Shown: positions 20,666 to 28,601 of the stretch, one piece after another
Layout of the letters: each line of letters begins with the position of its first letter
Numbering within the stretch: the stretch's first letter is position 1
Assembly: GCA_030432025.1 (NCBI GenBank)
Contig: JAUIIA010000009.1
Location: 25,188 to 89,187 of the forward strand
DNA from: Alphaproteobacteria bacterium
GTDB lineage: Bacteria > Pseudomonadota > Alphaproteobacteria > Micavibrionales > Micavibrionaceae
Direction of reading: 5' to 3'
DNA: 64,000 bases
The notes under the pieces: model-generated
Told to the model about the DNA's origin: nothing
What the model saw: the letters and a program-made list of their open reading frames with translations, nothing else
Database searches by the model: none
Position numbers and translations under genes: made by a program

Positions 20666-21541
20666 TTATTCTAGACCCATGATGGATTCTTCGAGCATCT
20701 GCGCTGCTGTAGGGTTGCTGTTACCCTGTTGCATCAATCTGCGCTTCGCACCGAATGTTTCCTGCAGACCTTCTTTAAAACCATCGTGCTCTACGGCGAT
20801 AATTCTGTAGCCAGCAGCTTCTTTCCATGCTTCGCCATCTTCGATCAATGTACGAACACCGAATTCAGCAAGTCTGTGTGCGTGGGCCTGGTCTCTTGCG
20901 TAAGTTTCGTTAAGAGCACACTGAAGACGTGAAAGTTCAGTGTCTGTAAGGCCAGCTTGTGCTACGACGTCCTGACGCTCTTCAAGTTCCATAGTCAGGA
21001 ATTCATGAGCAGAAACAAGAACCGGTGCGCCTGATGGGCTTGTGTAAGAAAAACCGATACCACCACTACCAGTGAACGGGTTACCACCACCCACAGATAG
21101 AGCCCAGCCACTTGAACATTTGGAAAGGTTACTTGGACCGTAAACCGTAGGTGCGCCTGTGATGGCACCAACGCGGGTATTATGTCTGTCGCCTTCAACG
21201 TTAACGTTCTGTGTGCCGCCTGTTTGATTAACATCGCCAGTCGTAACGTCAGTGCTGACAGTATCGCCTTCGACATTCGTTACAACACCTGTACGAACAT
21301 CTGTTGTATTACGAACATCAACATCAGTTGTTGTACGAACATCCGTATTAACGTGCCCTACGCCAGTCGCTTGCGCGCCTGAGATGGCTGTTGGGTTGTT
21401 ATTAATAACTGTTGATGTGTCACCGCTTGGAGTACAAGGGGTCAAATGGTCACATTCGCGACCACTACCATTGGCATGTGCCACTGTAACCCATGCTGCA
21501 GCTACAACGCTCAGTGCCGTTACTTTGAGTGCGTTATTCAT
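20666..21541 (-). CDS. Secreted protein with Thr/Val/Asp-rich repeats
   Basis: The 291-residue product has a signal peptide ending near AHA. Residues about 65-120 form a low-complexity T/V/D/N stretch with repeated TDVRTTTD, TDVRNTTD-like and GDTVSTDV units of the kind that make extended beta structures. A central GWALSVGGGNPFTGSGGIGF segment is glycine-rich and the C-terminal third is helical with conserved-looking RDQAHAHRLAEFGVRTL. Two cysteine pairs (CDHLTPC and KCSS..LQC) are present. I do not recognise the family; a structural surface or tail-like component is possible. It is separated from the divergent Sel1-repeat gene at 21714 by 172 nt. Confidence 0.7.
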   Translation of the reverse strand: MNNALKVTALSVVAAAWVTVAHANGSGRECDHLTPCTPSGDTSTVINNNPTAISGAQATGVGHVNTDVRTTTDVDVRNTTDVRTGVVTNVEGDTVSTDVTTGDVNQTGGTQNVNVEGDRHNTRVGAITGAPTVYGPSNLSKCSSGWALSVGGGNPFTGSGGIGFSYTSPSGAPVLVSAHEFLTMELEERQDVVAQAGLTDTELSRLQCALNETYARDQAHAHRLAEFGVRTLIEDGEAWKEAAGYRIIAVEHDGFKEGLQETFGAKRRLMQQGNSNPTAAQMLEESIMGLE

Positions 21542-21713
21542 ATCTAGTCACCTTTAAATTTTACTCGTAATCGAGGTTTAGCTCAGAAATTTCGTGCCTG
21601 TATTTCACGTAATAAAAATTATGTCAACGAGTTTTGTAAAATATTTTAGTTTGCATAACAAAAATTCTTGTGCTACTCACCGCACACTTTTAGTCAATGC
21701 TATGGATACTTAA

Positions 21714-23567
21714 ATGTCGACAAACACTCTTATTGTTGCGGACGCAGCACCGGACCAAGAACCGCCATCTAAAATACGCGGGGCATTAAGTGCCATTTTC
21801 AAAAAAGAAAATCTGGCCTATTTAGGCGTTGGTGCGGCAGCATCGGCAACTGCTCGCGCAGGTGGCGTAGCTCTCGCGAGTAGTGCAGGAGCAAGCGCTC
21901 TAGTCTCGGCGGCCCTGCCCCTTACATTTGGTGCGGCAGCAGCTGGCGGTGTGTCTTATTACCGTGAATACCGAAAACGTTGCGCCGAAGCGTTAGATGC
22001 AGGTCAGCCAAAACCGGCCTTTATATATAGTCGTGAAAAAGCCCGTGCAGAAGGTGGTTTCTGGAAAGGGTTTGATACCGATGGTCTTAAGACAGCAGGT
22101 AAGAAGAGTTTGTTTGGTCTTGCCGGTGGTGCAGCGATGGTCAGTGCAATTGAATTTGTCCCTGAAAGCTGGGTTGAAAAATTCACGGAAGCGGTGAAAA
22201 GCATCTTCCCCGGATTGTTTAAAAGTCCCGAGCCTACAGTAGATCATGCGGAGATTGATCGCATGTTTACGCCTGTGCCGTTGAATACAGAAGAATTCGA
22301 AATACGGTGGGGTCCTGCTGAACAAGACAGCGCATTGCACGATGATTCCTTGCTTACAGATAACGACCTGTCGCTTCTTACCAATAATGATAATGCTGCA
22401 CCGGAAGGCAAAGCGGTCACTGAAAATCTGGAACTTGATGAGGGACATCAGGAACCCGCTATTGTTCCGAAAACGATTACAGCTGAAGAAGCGCTAGCGA
22501 ATTTTACCGCCCTGCCCGCAGGCGATCGTGTTGCACATCTGCTCTTCGATGTTGACCTTACTGCTCCCGATTTGCCGCGTGAGACGATGTTGCAAGCCTT
22601 GGAAGGTCATGAGTGGGCTATCAAGGATTTGGCGCATTTCTATGCTCATGGCACCGGTGGTTTACCGCAGGATACTGAGCTGGCAGCAAAGCTTGCGATG
22701 GTTAGCGCGGAACAGGGCCACGGCCCCTCAACACAGTTTTTGAATGACCTTGGCCGTATTGGCGTAGATGTTGAAGCCGTACGCAATGAACTTGCCGATA
22801 ATTTAGCGCAGACTGCTAACGACGAGGCGGCGCAACTGGCAGGAACTGAAACAGTTATTGATAAGCCTCTCGAAGATGAAAATATCGACATCTCCGTTTC
22901 AGTTGTGGATACGCCTGATTTGGCTGACCAAATAGCCGCTCTTGAAGATTTAAGCCCGCGCGCCGAAGCCATCAGACAAGCAGCTTTTGCAGGTGACAGT
23001 CAAAGCATGGGGGACATGGGGCTTGGTCTTATCAACGAGCGTTACGGCTTCCCGAAACATGAAGCTCTGGGAGTACAGCTTGTCCTGGATGCGGCCGAGC
23101 AAGGTAACGTCAATCACCGCATTTGGGCGGCATATTTAGAATATCATGGTGCAGAAGGTTTGGAAGCGAACCCGAATGCAGCTCTCGAGAAAATGCGAGA
23201 GATTGACCACCCGGACGCCCGTGCTTTTGCTGCGGCGTGGGTTGGTGAACCTATTACCGCGCCCTCCTCAAACGGAACAACGGACACTCTGCGTATCGCA
23301 TCGATCCGCGTTTCAGGAGATGCTACATGCTATGTTAAGGGCACGACCCAAGCGTTTAATCTGGAGTGTCATAATGTAGATGAGGCTTTTGGATCTTCGA
23401 ACGCGCAAATTGGTATGGTTGCGCCTGACGGCACGACGTTAGACCCTATTCTTCTTCGAAATATCTCACCAAATGCGACACCTAGAGACATTATTTTGTC
23501 TCATGTTCGTGAACAAATCATGAGTGGAAATTGGAAGCCGCAGGATATGGGTTTAACCCAATCATAA
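21714..23567 (+). CDS. Sel1-repeat membrane protein
   Basis: A 617-residue protein without a signal peptide. Residues about 35-85 are small and hydrophobic (Ala/Gly/Ser-rich, e.g. ASSAGASALVSAALPLTFGAAAAGG) and about 130-145 form a second hydrophobic stretch, so the N-terminus is probably inserted in the membrane. After an acidic linker come Sel1-type repeats (WAIKDLAHFYAHGTGGLPQD about 302-345 and a second set about 425-480 with LGLINERYGFPKHEALGVQ), which usually mediate protein binding. The C-terminal 100 residues include two cysteines and a compact beta-like domain. It is divergent from the secreted protein at 20666 and ends at the second copy of the terminator repeat. Confidence 0.7.
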   Translation: MSTNTLIVADAAPDQEPPSKIRGALSAIFKKENLAYLGVGAAASATARAGGVALASSAGASALVSAALPLTFGAAAAGGVSYYREYRKRCAEALDAGQPKPAFIYSREKARAEGGFWKGFDTDGLKTAGKKSLFGLAGGAAMVSAIEFVPESWVEKFTEAVKSIFPGLFKSPEPTVDHAEIDRMFTPVPLNTEEFEIRWGPAEQDSALHDDSLLTDNDLSLLTNNDNAAPEGKAVTENLELDEGHQEPAIVPKTITAEEALANFTALPAGDRVAHLLFDVDLTAPDLPRETMLQALEGHEWAIKDLAHFYAHGTGGLPQDTELAAKLAMVSAEQGHGPSTQFLNDLGRIGVDVEAVRNELADNLAQTANDEAAQLAGTETVIDKPLEDENIDISVSVVDTPDLADQIAALEDLSPRAEAIRQAAFAGDSQSMGDMGLGLINERYGFPKHEALGVQLVLDAAEQGNVNHRIWAAYLEYHGAEGLEANPNAALEKMREIDHPDARAFAAAWVGEPITAPSSNGTTDTLRIASIRVSGDATCYVKGTTQAFNLECHNVDEAFGSSNAQIGMVAPDGTTLDPILLRNISPNATPRDIILSHVREQIMSGNWKPQDMGLTQS

Positions 23568-23581
23568 GATATTTCCACATT

Positions 23582-23628
23582 CTAGTTATCTCATAAAAAA
23601 GGGCTCTCTCAGCCCTTTTGCCCTGAAC
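23582..23628 (+). repeat. 47-nt terminator-bearing repeat, copy 2
   Basis: Nearly identical to 19785-19831 and in the same orientation. The stem (AAAAAAGGGCT, loop CTCTC, AGCCCTTTT) works on both strands: on the plus strand it ends the Sel1-repeat gene, on the minus strand it ends the NTF2-like gene operon, where it is followed by TTTTTTAT. Confidence 0.85.
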
Positions 23629-23649
23629 TCCACACTATCACTTTAATTT

Positions 23650-24120
23650 TTATAAGCCTAAATCACTCAGGTCAGAGTAGTTGTCTGGCCTTCTACCTTC
23701 AGGCCAATGGAATTTACGTTCACTTTCGTCGATAGCTAAATCGTTAATGCTCGCATAACGTTCTTTCATCAAGCCATTTTCATCAAAGACCCAGTTTTCG
23801 TTGCCATAGGCGCGAAACCATTGACCGTATTTGTCGTGATATTCATAAGCATAGCGCACAGCAATCCTATTTTCAGTGAAGGCAAATAGCTCTTTTATAA
23901 GACGGTACTCGAGTTCCTTTTTCCACTTTCCTGCAAGAAATTGAATAATCTCCTCACGCCCGCTGACGAACTGGTTGCGATTGCGCCACTTGCTATCTGG
24001 TGAATACGCCAAGGCAATCTGTTCGGGGTTTTTGTCATTCCACCCATCTTCTGCAAAGCGGACTTTTTCGGTGGCCGTTTCCTTTGTAAAAGGAGGCAAC
24101 GGGAAGCGTTGTTCGGTCAT
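23650..24120 (-). CDS. NTF2-like protein of the DUF1348 family
   Basis: A 156-residue cytoplasmic protein of the SnoaL/NTF2-like DUF1348 family: the order [94 protein letters not shown] is characteristic and nearly full length. The fold is a small open barrel with a ligand cavity; members are often annotated as conserved hypothetical stress or detoxification proteins. It is the last gene of the operon that starts beside the TetR regulator, and a strong hairpin separates it from the alpha/beta hydrolase gene. Confidence 0.88.
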   Translation of the reverse strand: MTEQRFPLPPFTKETATEKVRFAEDGWNDKNPEQIALAYSPDSKWRNRNQFVSGREEIIQFLAGKWKKELEYRLIKELFAFTENRIAVRYAYEYHDKYGQWFRAYGNENWVFDENGLMKERYASINDLAIDESERKFHWPEGRRPDNYSDLSDLGL

Positions 24121-24141
24121 CGTTTCTATCTCCTAAAAAGC

Positions 24142-24171
24142 GGGAGAGCTTGGCTAATGAAAAGCTCTCCC
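24142..24171 (-). other. Intercistronic hairpin, 10-bp stem
   Basis: GGGAGAGCTT pairs perfectly with AAGCTCTCCC around a 10-nt loop, between the hydrolase and NTF2-like genes. No T-run follows on the minus strand, so an mRNA-processing or stability element is more likely than a terminator. Confidence 0.7.
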
Positions 24172-24181
24172 TCGTGGGTAA

Positions 24182-25138
24182 TTAGTTGAATTTAGCTCGC
24201 ATGAATTCGCGCATTTTTCGGATAATGAACGGCGCTTCTTCTTCAAGCGCGAAGTGGCCTGTGTCAAGGATGTTATAGTCGATATCCTTCACATCGCGTT
24301 TGTAACCTTCAGCACCGGAAACAGGAAAGAATGCATCGTTTTTGCCCCATACCAACAACATTGGCGGTTGATTATCTCGTAAATATTGCTGCCATTCAGG
24401 GTAGAGCTTGAGATTGTTCTGGTAATCGTAAAACATCTCAAGTGCCATTTCGTGGCCGCCTGGACGAGAAATATTATAGTAGTCCAGAATCCAGTTATCG
24501 GGATTAATGCTTTCAGGGTTACGTGTTCCGTGCGTGTATTGCCATTTCATACCTTCTAGTGTGAAGACATTTGCCTTAATGTGCTGTTCAAGTTCAGGCG
24601 TTCTCTCTTGCCAGTAATCCAGAACAGGTCCCCAACCTTTCTCTGCTATACCCTCTTCATAAGCGTTACCGTTCTTTACAACAAAGCCTTTAACTTTTTC
24701 AGGGTGCTTGGTCGCAATACGGAAGCCAACAGGTGCTCCAAAGTCTTGAATCATAAGCACATATTCGTTGAGACCGCGTTGGGTTAAAAATGCATCCATT
24801 GTTTCGGCAACGTTGTCGAATGTGTATTCATATTCATCGACGCTAGGGAAATCGCTATTTCCGTATCCCGGATAATCGGGGGCAATCAGGTAAAACTCAT
24901 CTCCTAGCGCCGCCAATACTTCGCGGTACTGATGTGACGATGATGGAAAGCCGTGCAATAAAACTAGGGTAGGCTTATCGCTCTTAGGGTTACCGGCTTC
25001 CCTGAAGAAAATATTGATGCCATCGACTTTTTCCGTTCCGAAACGAACTCTTTCGAGATTTTGTTCTGCATTTGCGCTTGCGCCAGTTAGTAGAACTGCA
25101 GTTGTTAGAATTGAGGTTAAAAATTTAAAGGGCTTCAT
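24182..25138 (-). CDS. Periplasmic alpha/beta hydrolase of the haloalkane dehalogenase/epoxide hydrolase type
   Basis: The 318-residue protein has a signal peptide (cleavage near ANA at 22-24) and an alpha/beta hydrolase domain: oxyanion region LLHGFPSSSH, a nucleophile elbow in which the nucleophile is Asp (about 132, MIQDFGAPVG) instead of Ser, an Asp in VWGKNDAFFP and a catalytic His in DTGHFALEE. Asp nucleophiles occur in haloalkane dehalogenases, epoxide hydrolases and fluoroacetate dehalogenases; the substrate cannot be read here. It sits in a TetR-controlled operon with an AhpD-like protein, which suggests defence against a reactive organic compound (inference). Confidence 0.88.
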   Translation of the reverse strand: MKPFKFLTSILTTAVLLTGASANAEQNLERVRFGTEKVDGINIFFREAGNPKSDKPTLVLLHGFPSSSHQYREVLAALGDEFYLIAPDYPGYGNSDFPSVDEYEYTFDNVAETMDAFLTQRGLNEYVLMIQDFGAPVGFRIATKHPEKVKGFVVKNGNAYEEGIAEKGWGPVLDYWQERTPELEQHIKANVFTLEGMKWQYTHGTRNPESINPDNWILDYYNISRPGGHEMALEMFYDYQNNLKLYPEWQQYLRDNQPPMLLVWGKNDAFFPVSGAEGYKRDVKDIDYNILDTGHFALEEEAPFIIRKMREFMRAKFN

Positions 25139-25168
25139 AGTGGCCTCGTTGTGGGTTTTGATTGTAAG

Positions 25169-25198
25169 CAGGAAGCCCCTTTTATTCAGGGCTTCCTG
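25169..25198 (-). other. Intercistronic hairpin, 10-bp stem
   Basis: CAGGAAGCCC pairs perfectly with GGGCTTCCTG around a 10-nt loop, between the AhpD-like gene and the hydrolase gene. It has the same stem and loop size as the hairpin at 24142-24171 in the next junction of this operon. Confidence 0.7.
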
Positions 25199-25212
25199 TT
25201 GATCAGTAAGCT

Positions 25213-25764
25213 TTATGCGGCTTTTTGGACATTGCCTGTATTGACTGCCGGAAAGTCGATCTCGGTTTTGAACACTTCGTTGAAGTAATTCGTCATGGTA
25301 TTTAGCGCGACATGCGCAACGATTTCGACAATACGCTCATCACTGAAACCTGCGTCACGAACCGCTTGAACATCGGCATCACTCACATGACCGCGATTGA
25401 TTACAATTTTGCGCGCAAAATCCAGCCCAGCCTGGCACATAGCATGTTCTGACTTCCCTTCGAGGTTTAAAGCAAGTTCCTGTTCTGAAATGCCGGCCTT
25501 ACCGCCAAGAAAAGTATGCGCAGAAGCGCAGTAATCGCAGCCATTCAATCCTGCAACCGTCAACGCGATTTTCTCTTTGAACTTTGGCTCTAATGCCCCG
25601 CCCTGCAGAGCACTATTTAAGTTTAAATAACCTTCAAGTGCAGCAGGCGCCGTTGCGACTGTAGTGAACATGTTGGGCGTAGCGCCCAAAGCCGCCTTAA
25701 CAGCCTCAAGAAGTGAAGCAGCTTTACCTTCGGGGTTTGTTACTGTGTTTATACGTTGGGTCAT
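25213..25764 (-). CDS. Carboxymuconolactone decarboxylase / AhpD-like protein
   Basis: A 183-residue cytoplasmic protein of the CMD/AhpD family. The peroxidatic motif is intact: Cys76 and Cys79 in GCDYCASAH with His83, the set used by AhpD-like enzymes for alkylhydroperoxidase activity through a CxxC dithiol. The preceding FKEKIALTVAGLNG and following LDFARKI helices match the family. AAAGGAAAAT lies before the ATG. It is the first full-length gene of the operon opposite the TetR regulator, and such pairings are common in electrophile or peroxide response. The physiological substrate is unknown. Confidence 0.9.
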   Translation of the reverse strand: MTQRINTVTNPEGKAASLLEAVKAALGATPNMFTTVATAPAALEGYLNLNSALQGGALEPKFKEKIALTVAGLNGCDYCASAHTFLGGKAGISEQELALNLEGKSEHAMCQAGLDFARKIVINRGHVSDADVQAVRDAGFSDERIVEIVAHVALNTMTNYFNEVFKTEIDFPAVNTGNVQKAA

Positions 25765-25803
25765 AATATTTTCCTTTAATGGTTTGAGAGTGAAATTCCG
25801 ATA

Positions 25804-25947
25804 CTAGTAGGTGCAACCATGACAGCTGTAATCCGTCGAAAGCCTAAGAAGATCACCCAAAACAACATCTGTTTCCGGAGAGAGAATTTCGTCTCATACA
25901 CCGGCCTTAATGGCTTCATCCATCACATGTGAAAGTTCTGTCTTCAT
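25804..25947 (-). pseudogene. Short ORF with an in-frame TGA, at the head of the TetR-controlled operon
   Basis: An ATG at 25947, behind a good ribosome-binding site (GGAGGCAGAT), opens MKTELSHVMDEAIKAGV and then meets TGA at codon 18. The same frame continues sensibly for 29 more codons (DEILSPETDVVLGDLLRLST, then DYSCHGCTY) to a TAG at 25804-25806, 40 nt before the AhpD-like start. The continuation looks like real coding sequence, so the options are a Trp codon turned into a stop, a sequencing error, or a recoded TGA. The product would be 47 residues and end in CHGCTY. I do not know a family for it, and I see no obvious SECIS-like hairpin after the TGA. Confidence 0.5.
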
Positions 25948-25978
25948 ATCTGCCTCCTTCAAAGTAAGCTGCTTAAGT

Positions 25979-26019
25979 ACACCGATCGGTTTCTTTGTTA
26001 TCGAGATATACCGATCGGT
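25979..26019. promoter_or_regulatory. Paired TetR-type operators
   Basis: Two copies of the perfect palindrome ACCGATCGGT, each followed by TTTCTTT, begin 29 bp apart (25981 and 26010) in the divergent region between the TetR gene and the operon it faces. They are placed where the minus-strand promoter of that operon would be. Confidence 0.85.
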
Positions 26020-26116
26020 TTCTTTTGTCAAGCGAATCAATGTAAATAATATTACGCGTACGCAAAAAAGCGCTGCATTTAAAAGCGATAAATGCCTTCA
26101 AATACCTTGATTAACT

Positions 26117-26130
26117 ACACTGATCGGTGT
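26117..26130. promoter_or_regulatory. TetR-type operator next to the regulator gene
   Basis: ACACTGATCGGTGT is a one-mismatch version of the ACACCGATCGGT operators at 25979-26019. It ends 11 nt before the regulator's ATG, well placed for autorepression. Confidence 0.8.
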
Positions 26131-26141
26131 ATATAATTCCT

Positions 26142-26705
26142 ATGAAAAAAAATTCGAAAAGAGAGCAAATTGTAGATGTCGCTCTAAAGCTTTTTTACAA
26201 GGATGGCTTTAATGCGACCGGCGTGGAGAAGATTCGGGAAACGGCCAATGTTTCCAAAAAGACGCTATACAATCACTTTAAATCCAAAGATGAGTTGATA
26301 TTGGCGGTCTTGCGCAGACGCGATGAACAATTCAGAAACAATTTTATGCGCACTGTAGAGCGCATTGGAAAAACACCACAAGAACGGCTAGAAGCCGTTT
26401 TTGATGCATGCGATGAATGGTTCAATTCGAAGGATTTCTGCGGTTGTATGTTTATCAACGCAGCGGCTGAGTTTACCGAAGCAGACAACCCCTGCCACGT
26501 CATTGCTGCCGAACATCTACGCTTGATGAATGATTACATCACCGGATTGGCAAAAGATGCAGGCGTGGAAAACCCCGAAAAGCTTGCCGAACAAATCTCC
26601 TTTTTAATGGAAGGTGCAACCGTTCAGGCGCATGTCAGTGGTGACAAAGACGCTGCGCAAAAAGCTAAGGCTATGGCTCTGGTTTTTATTAATCAGTCTG
26701 CGTAG
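26142..26705 (+). CDS. TetR/AcrR-family transcriptional repressor
   Basis: A 187-residue regulator. The N-terminal 60 residues are a TetR DNA-binding domain (REQIVDVALKLFYKDGFNATGVEKI, then the recognition helix in VSKKTLYNHFKSKDEL), and the C-terminal part is a helical ligand and dimer domain with a Cys pair in FCGCMFINAA that could sense electrophiles. The ATG at 26142 is chosen because the domain starts there; the upstream extension would run through the operator. It is divergent from the AhpD-like operon, and three matching palindromes lie between them, so it very likely represses both. The inducing ligand is unknown. Confidence 0.93.
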   Translation: MKKNSKREQIVDVALKLFYKDGFNATGVEKIRETANVSKKTLYNHFKSKDELILAVLRRRDEQFRNNFMRTVERIGKTPQERLEAVFDACDEWFNSKDFCGCMFINAAAEFTEADNPCHVIAAEHLRLMNDYITGLAKDAGVENPEKLAEQISFLMEGATVQAHVSGDKDAAQKAKAMALVFINQSA

Positions 26706-26710
26706 TAGCC

Positions 26711-28408
26711 CTAACTTCCATACGAGCCCTTATCGTTAATGCTTAAGGGAATGAAAAGGTCCAAAGCTAATTGAGATATAGTCGAGCTCACATGCGAATG
26801 TTCAGATATAGCGTGGACAAATTCATTTTTCTGGAAATTTTCGAGATCCTCTTCCGTGGCGGCCCTGACGATAATCGGCAGCTCGGCGCTTTGATCGCGA
26901 ATGGACGACACGATCTTCTTGGCGGCTTTCGTATCATCGATGGCCACGATCACACATTTAGCATCCTCAAGATTGGCGGCCTGTACTGTGTGCTTTTTTG
27001 TGGCATCACCAAAATATACGGGTTTGCCGTGCTTATACCCTGACTGGACGTGATCGACGTTATTATCAAATGCCAATATCTCCACACCCTCTTCCGAAAG
27101 GAGGTTGGCAATCGCCTGTCCCATGCGCCCATATCCGAAAATAACAACATGGTTGTCTTTGCCTTTAGAGATTTCCCGTCCTATCGGCACGGTTTGTTTT
27201 TGCTCAAAATACATACCGACCTTTCGGGCCACAGGTGCGATGAGGGGCGAGGCAATCATCGTTAAGCCGATCATGATGAGCATGAATTGGGCGCTTTCTT
27301 GCGGCATCAGCCCAATAGCAAGCGCACTACCCACAACCAGAAGGCCGAATTCTCCCGCTTGCGCCAGCAAAATGGCCGTTTCCGCAGCAACAGAGGTTGA
27401 TTGCTTCAACGCTTTACACACCGCAAAAATGATGGCGGCTTTGATACTCATCAACCCGAAAACGGAGGCGAAGAGCCAAAACGGTTTTTCGAAGATAAAA
27501 TACAGATCGATGCTCATGCCGAAAGACATGAAGAATATGCCCAACAGCATGCTTTTAAACGGCATGATCATAGAGCCGATTTCATGCCTGTACTGGGTAT
27601 CCGCCAACAAAACCCCGGCGATAAAGGCACCCAGTGCCATTGATAAACCGGCATAGGATGCAACAGACGCGCAGACCACAATCACCAAAAGGCTGAGCGC
27701 CATAAAGACCTCGCCGCCGCCATGACGGTTGGCAAATATGAATAACGGTCTGAGGACTACGCGCCCGACAAAATAGATTGCCAGAACGGTAATCAGCATT
27801 TTTAGAAGCGTGAGGGCCACGAACTGCGAGACCGGACCGTCAATATCACTGCCAAGCACGGTGACGAACATCAGGATCGGGATGACGGCGAGGTCCTGTA
27901 ACAGCAAGATGCTGAATCCGGCGCGCCCCGTATGCGTAACAAACAGTTTTTGTTCCTGCAGCCACTGCATCACTATTGCGGTTGAAGACAGCGCCAGAGA
28001 CAAGCCCAGAAGCGTAGAGACCTCGAGGCTATTGCCCCATAAATACGCAATGCTGCCAATAATGACCGCGGATATCAGGACCTGCGTGCAACCAAGGCCG
28101 AAGACCAGATGGCGCATCTGCCACAGTCTTCGTGGCGTCATTTCAAGTCCGATTACGAACAACAGCAAGACGATGCCAAGCTCGGCGAGTATTTTTACAT
28201 GCGCCGCGTCTTGAAGACTTATTGCATTCAATAAAGGGTAATGTTCCGCGAATGCACCGAGCGCATAGGGTCCAAGCGCGACACCGGCGAGAAGATAGCC
28301 AAGCGCGTAGGGCACTTTAAAATATCTGAGAACAGGCACGACGATTGCCGCCAGTACCAAAAACAGTCCCGCGTCCCAGAAAATACCTGTAAGAAGAGAT
28401 TCCTTCAT
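26711..28408 (-). CDS. Kef-type CPA2 antiporter with C-terminal RCK (TrkA-N) domain
   Basis: The 565-residue protein has an N-terminal CPA2 membrane domain of 12-13 segments (GYLLAGVALGPYALG, LALSSTAIVMQWLQ, GLSMALGAFIAGVLLAD) and a cytoplasmic NAD-binding domain from about 420 with the Rossmann motif VVIFGYGRMGQAIAN and the acidic strand end LAFDNN. This is the KefB/KefC/YbaL layout for potassium or sodium:proton exchange controlled by nucleotides or thiol adducts. It ends 5 nt from the convergent TetR gene. Unlike the antiporter at 2344-3603 it retains its regulatory domain. Closest subtype is probably YbaL-like, but that needs a tree. Confidence 0.92.
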   Translation of the reverse strand: MKESLLTGIFWDAGLFLVLAAIVVPVLRYFKVPYALGYLLAGVALGPYALGAFAEHYPLLNAISLQDAAHVKILAELGIVLLLFVIGLEMTPRRLWQMRHLVFGLGCTQVLISAVIIGSIAYLWGNSLEVSTLLGLSLALSSTAIVMQWLQEQKLFVTHTGRAGFSILLLQDLAVIPILMFVTVLGSDIDGPVSQFVALTLLKMLITVLAIYFVGRVVLRPLFIFANRHGGGEVFMALSLLVIVVCASVASYAGLSMALGAFIAGVLLADTQYRHEIGSMIMPFKSMLLGIFFMSFGMSIDLYFIFEKPFWLFASVFGLMSIKAAIIFAVCKALKQSTSVAAETAILLAQAGEFGLLVVGSALAIGLMPQESAQFMLIMIGLTMIASPLIAPVARKVGMYFEQKQTVPIGREISKGKDNHVVIFGYGRMGQAIANLLSEEGVEILAFDNNVDHVQSGYKHGKPVYFGDATKKHTVQAANLEDAKCVIVAIDDTKAAKKIVSSIRDQSAELPIIVRAATEEDLENFQKNEFVHAISEHSHVSSTISQLALDLFIPLSINDKGSYGS

Positions 28409-28601
28409 TCAAACATCATAGAATAAACGATCAGAAACAAAAACGCTGACTTTTGAGTAAGTTATTTTATTTTCATATACGCACGCTTTACCGCTTTCGA
28501 GCATGTGTTCTTGTGTTTAACAACTTTGCTAAAAACCGATTGTACCCGTTGCAGCGCTCGAAGAACCATTCAGGTTATAAGATTGCATATCTAATTTTGT
28601 A

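Noticed and set aside
21993..22448. Minus-strand ORF of 151 residues
   Set aside because: Antisense to the Sel1-repeat gene, with no ribosome-binding site or recognised motif.
25894..25896. Selenocysteine codon at the in-frame TGA
   Set aside because: No SECIS-like hairpin is obvious just after the TGA and nothing shows that the organism makes selenoproteins; kept only as one option in the finding.
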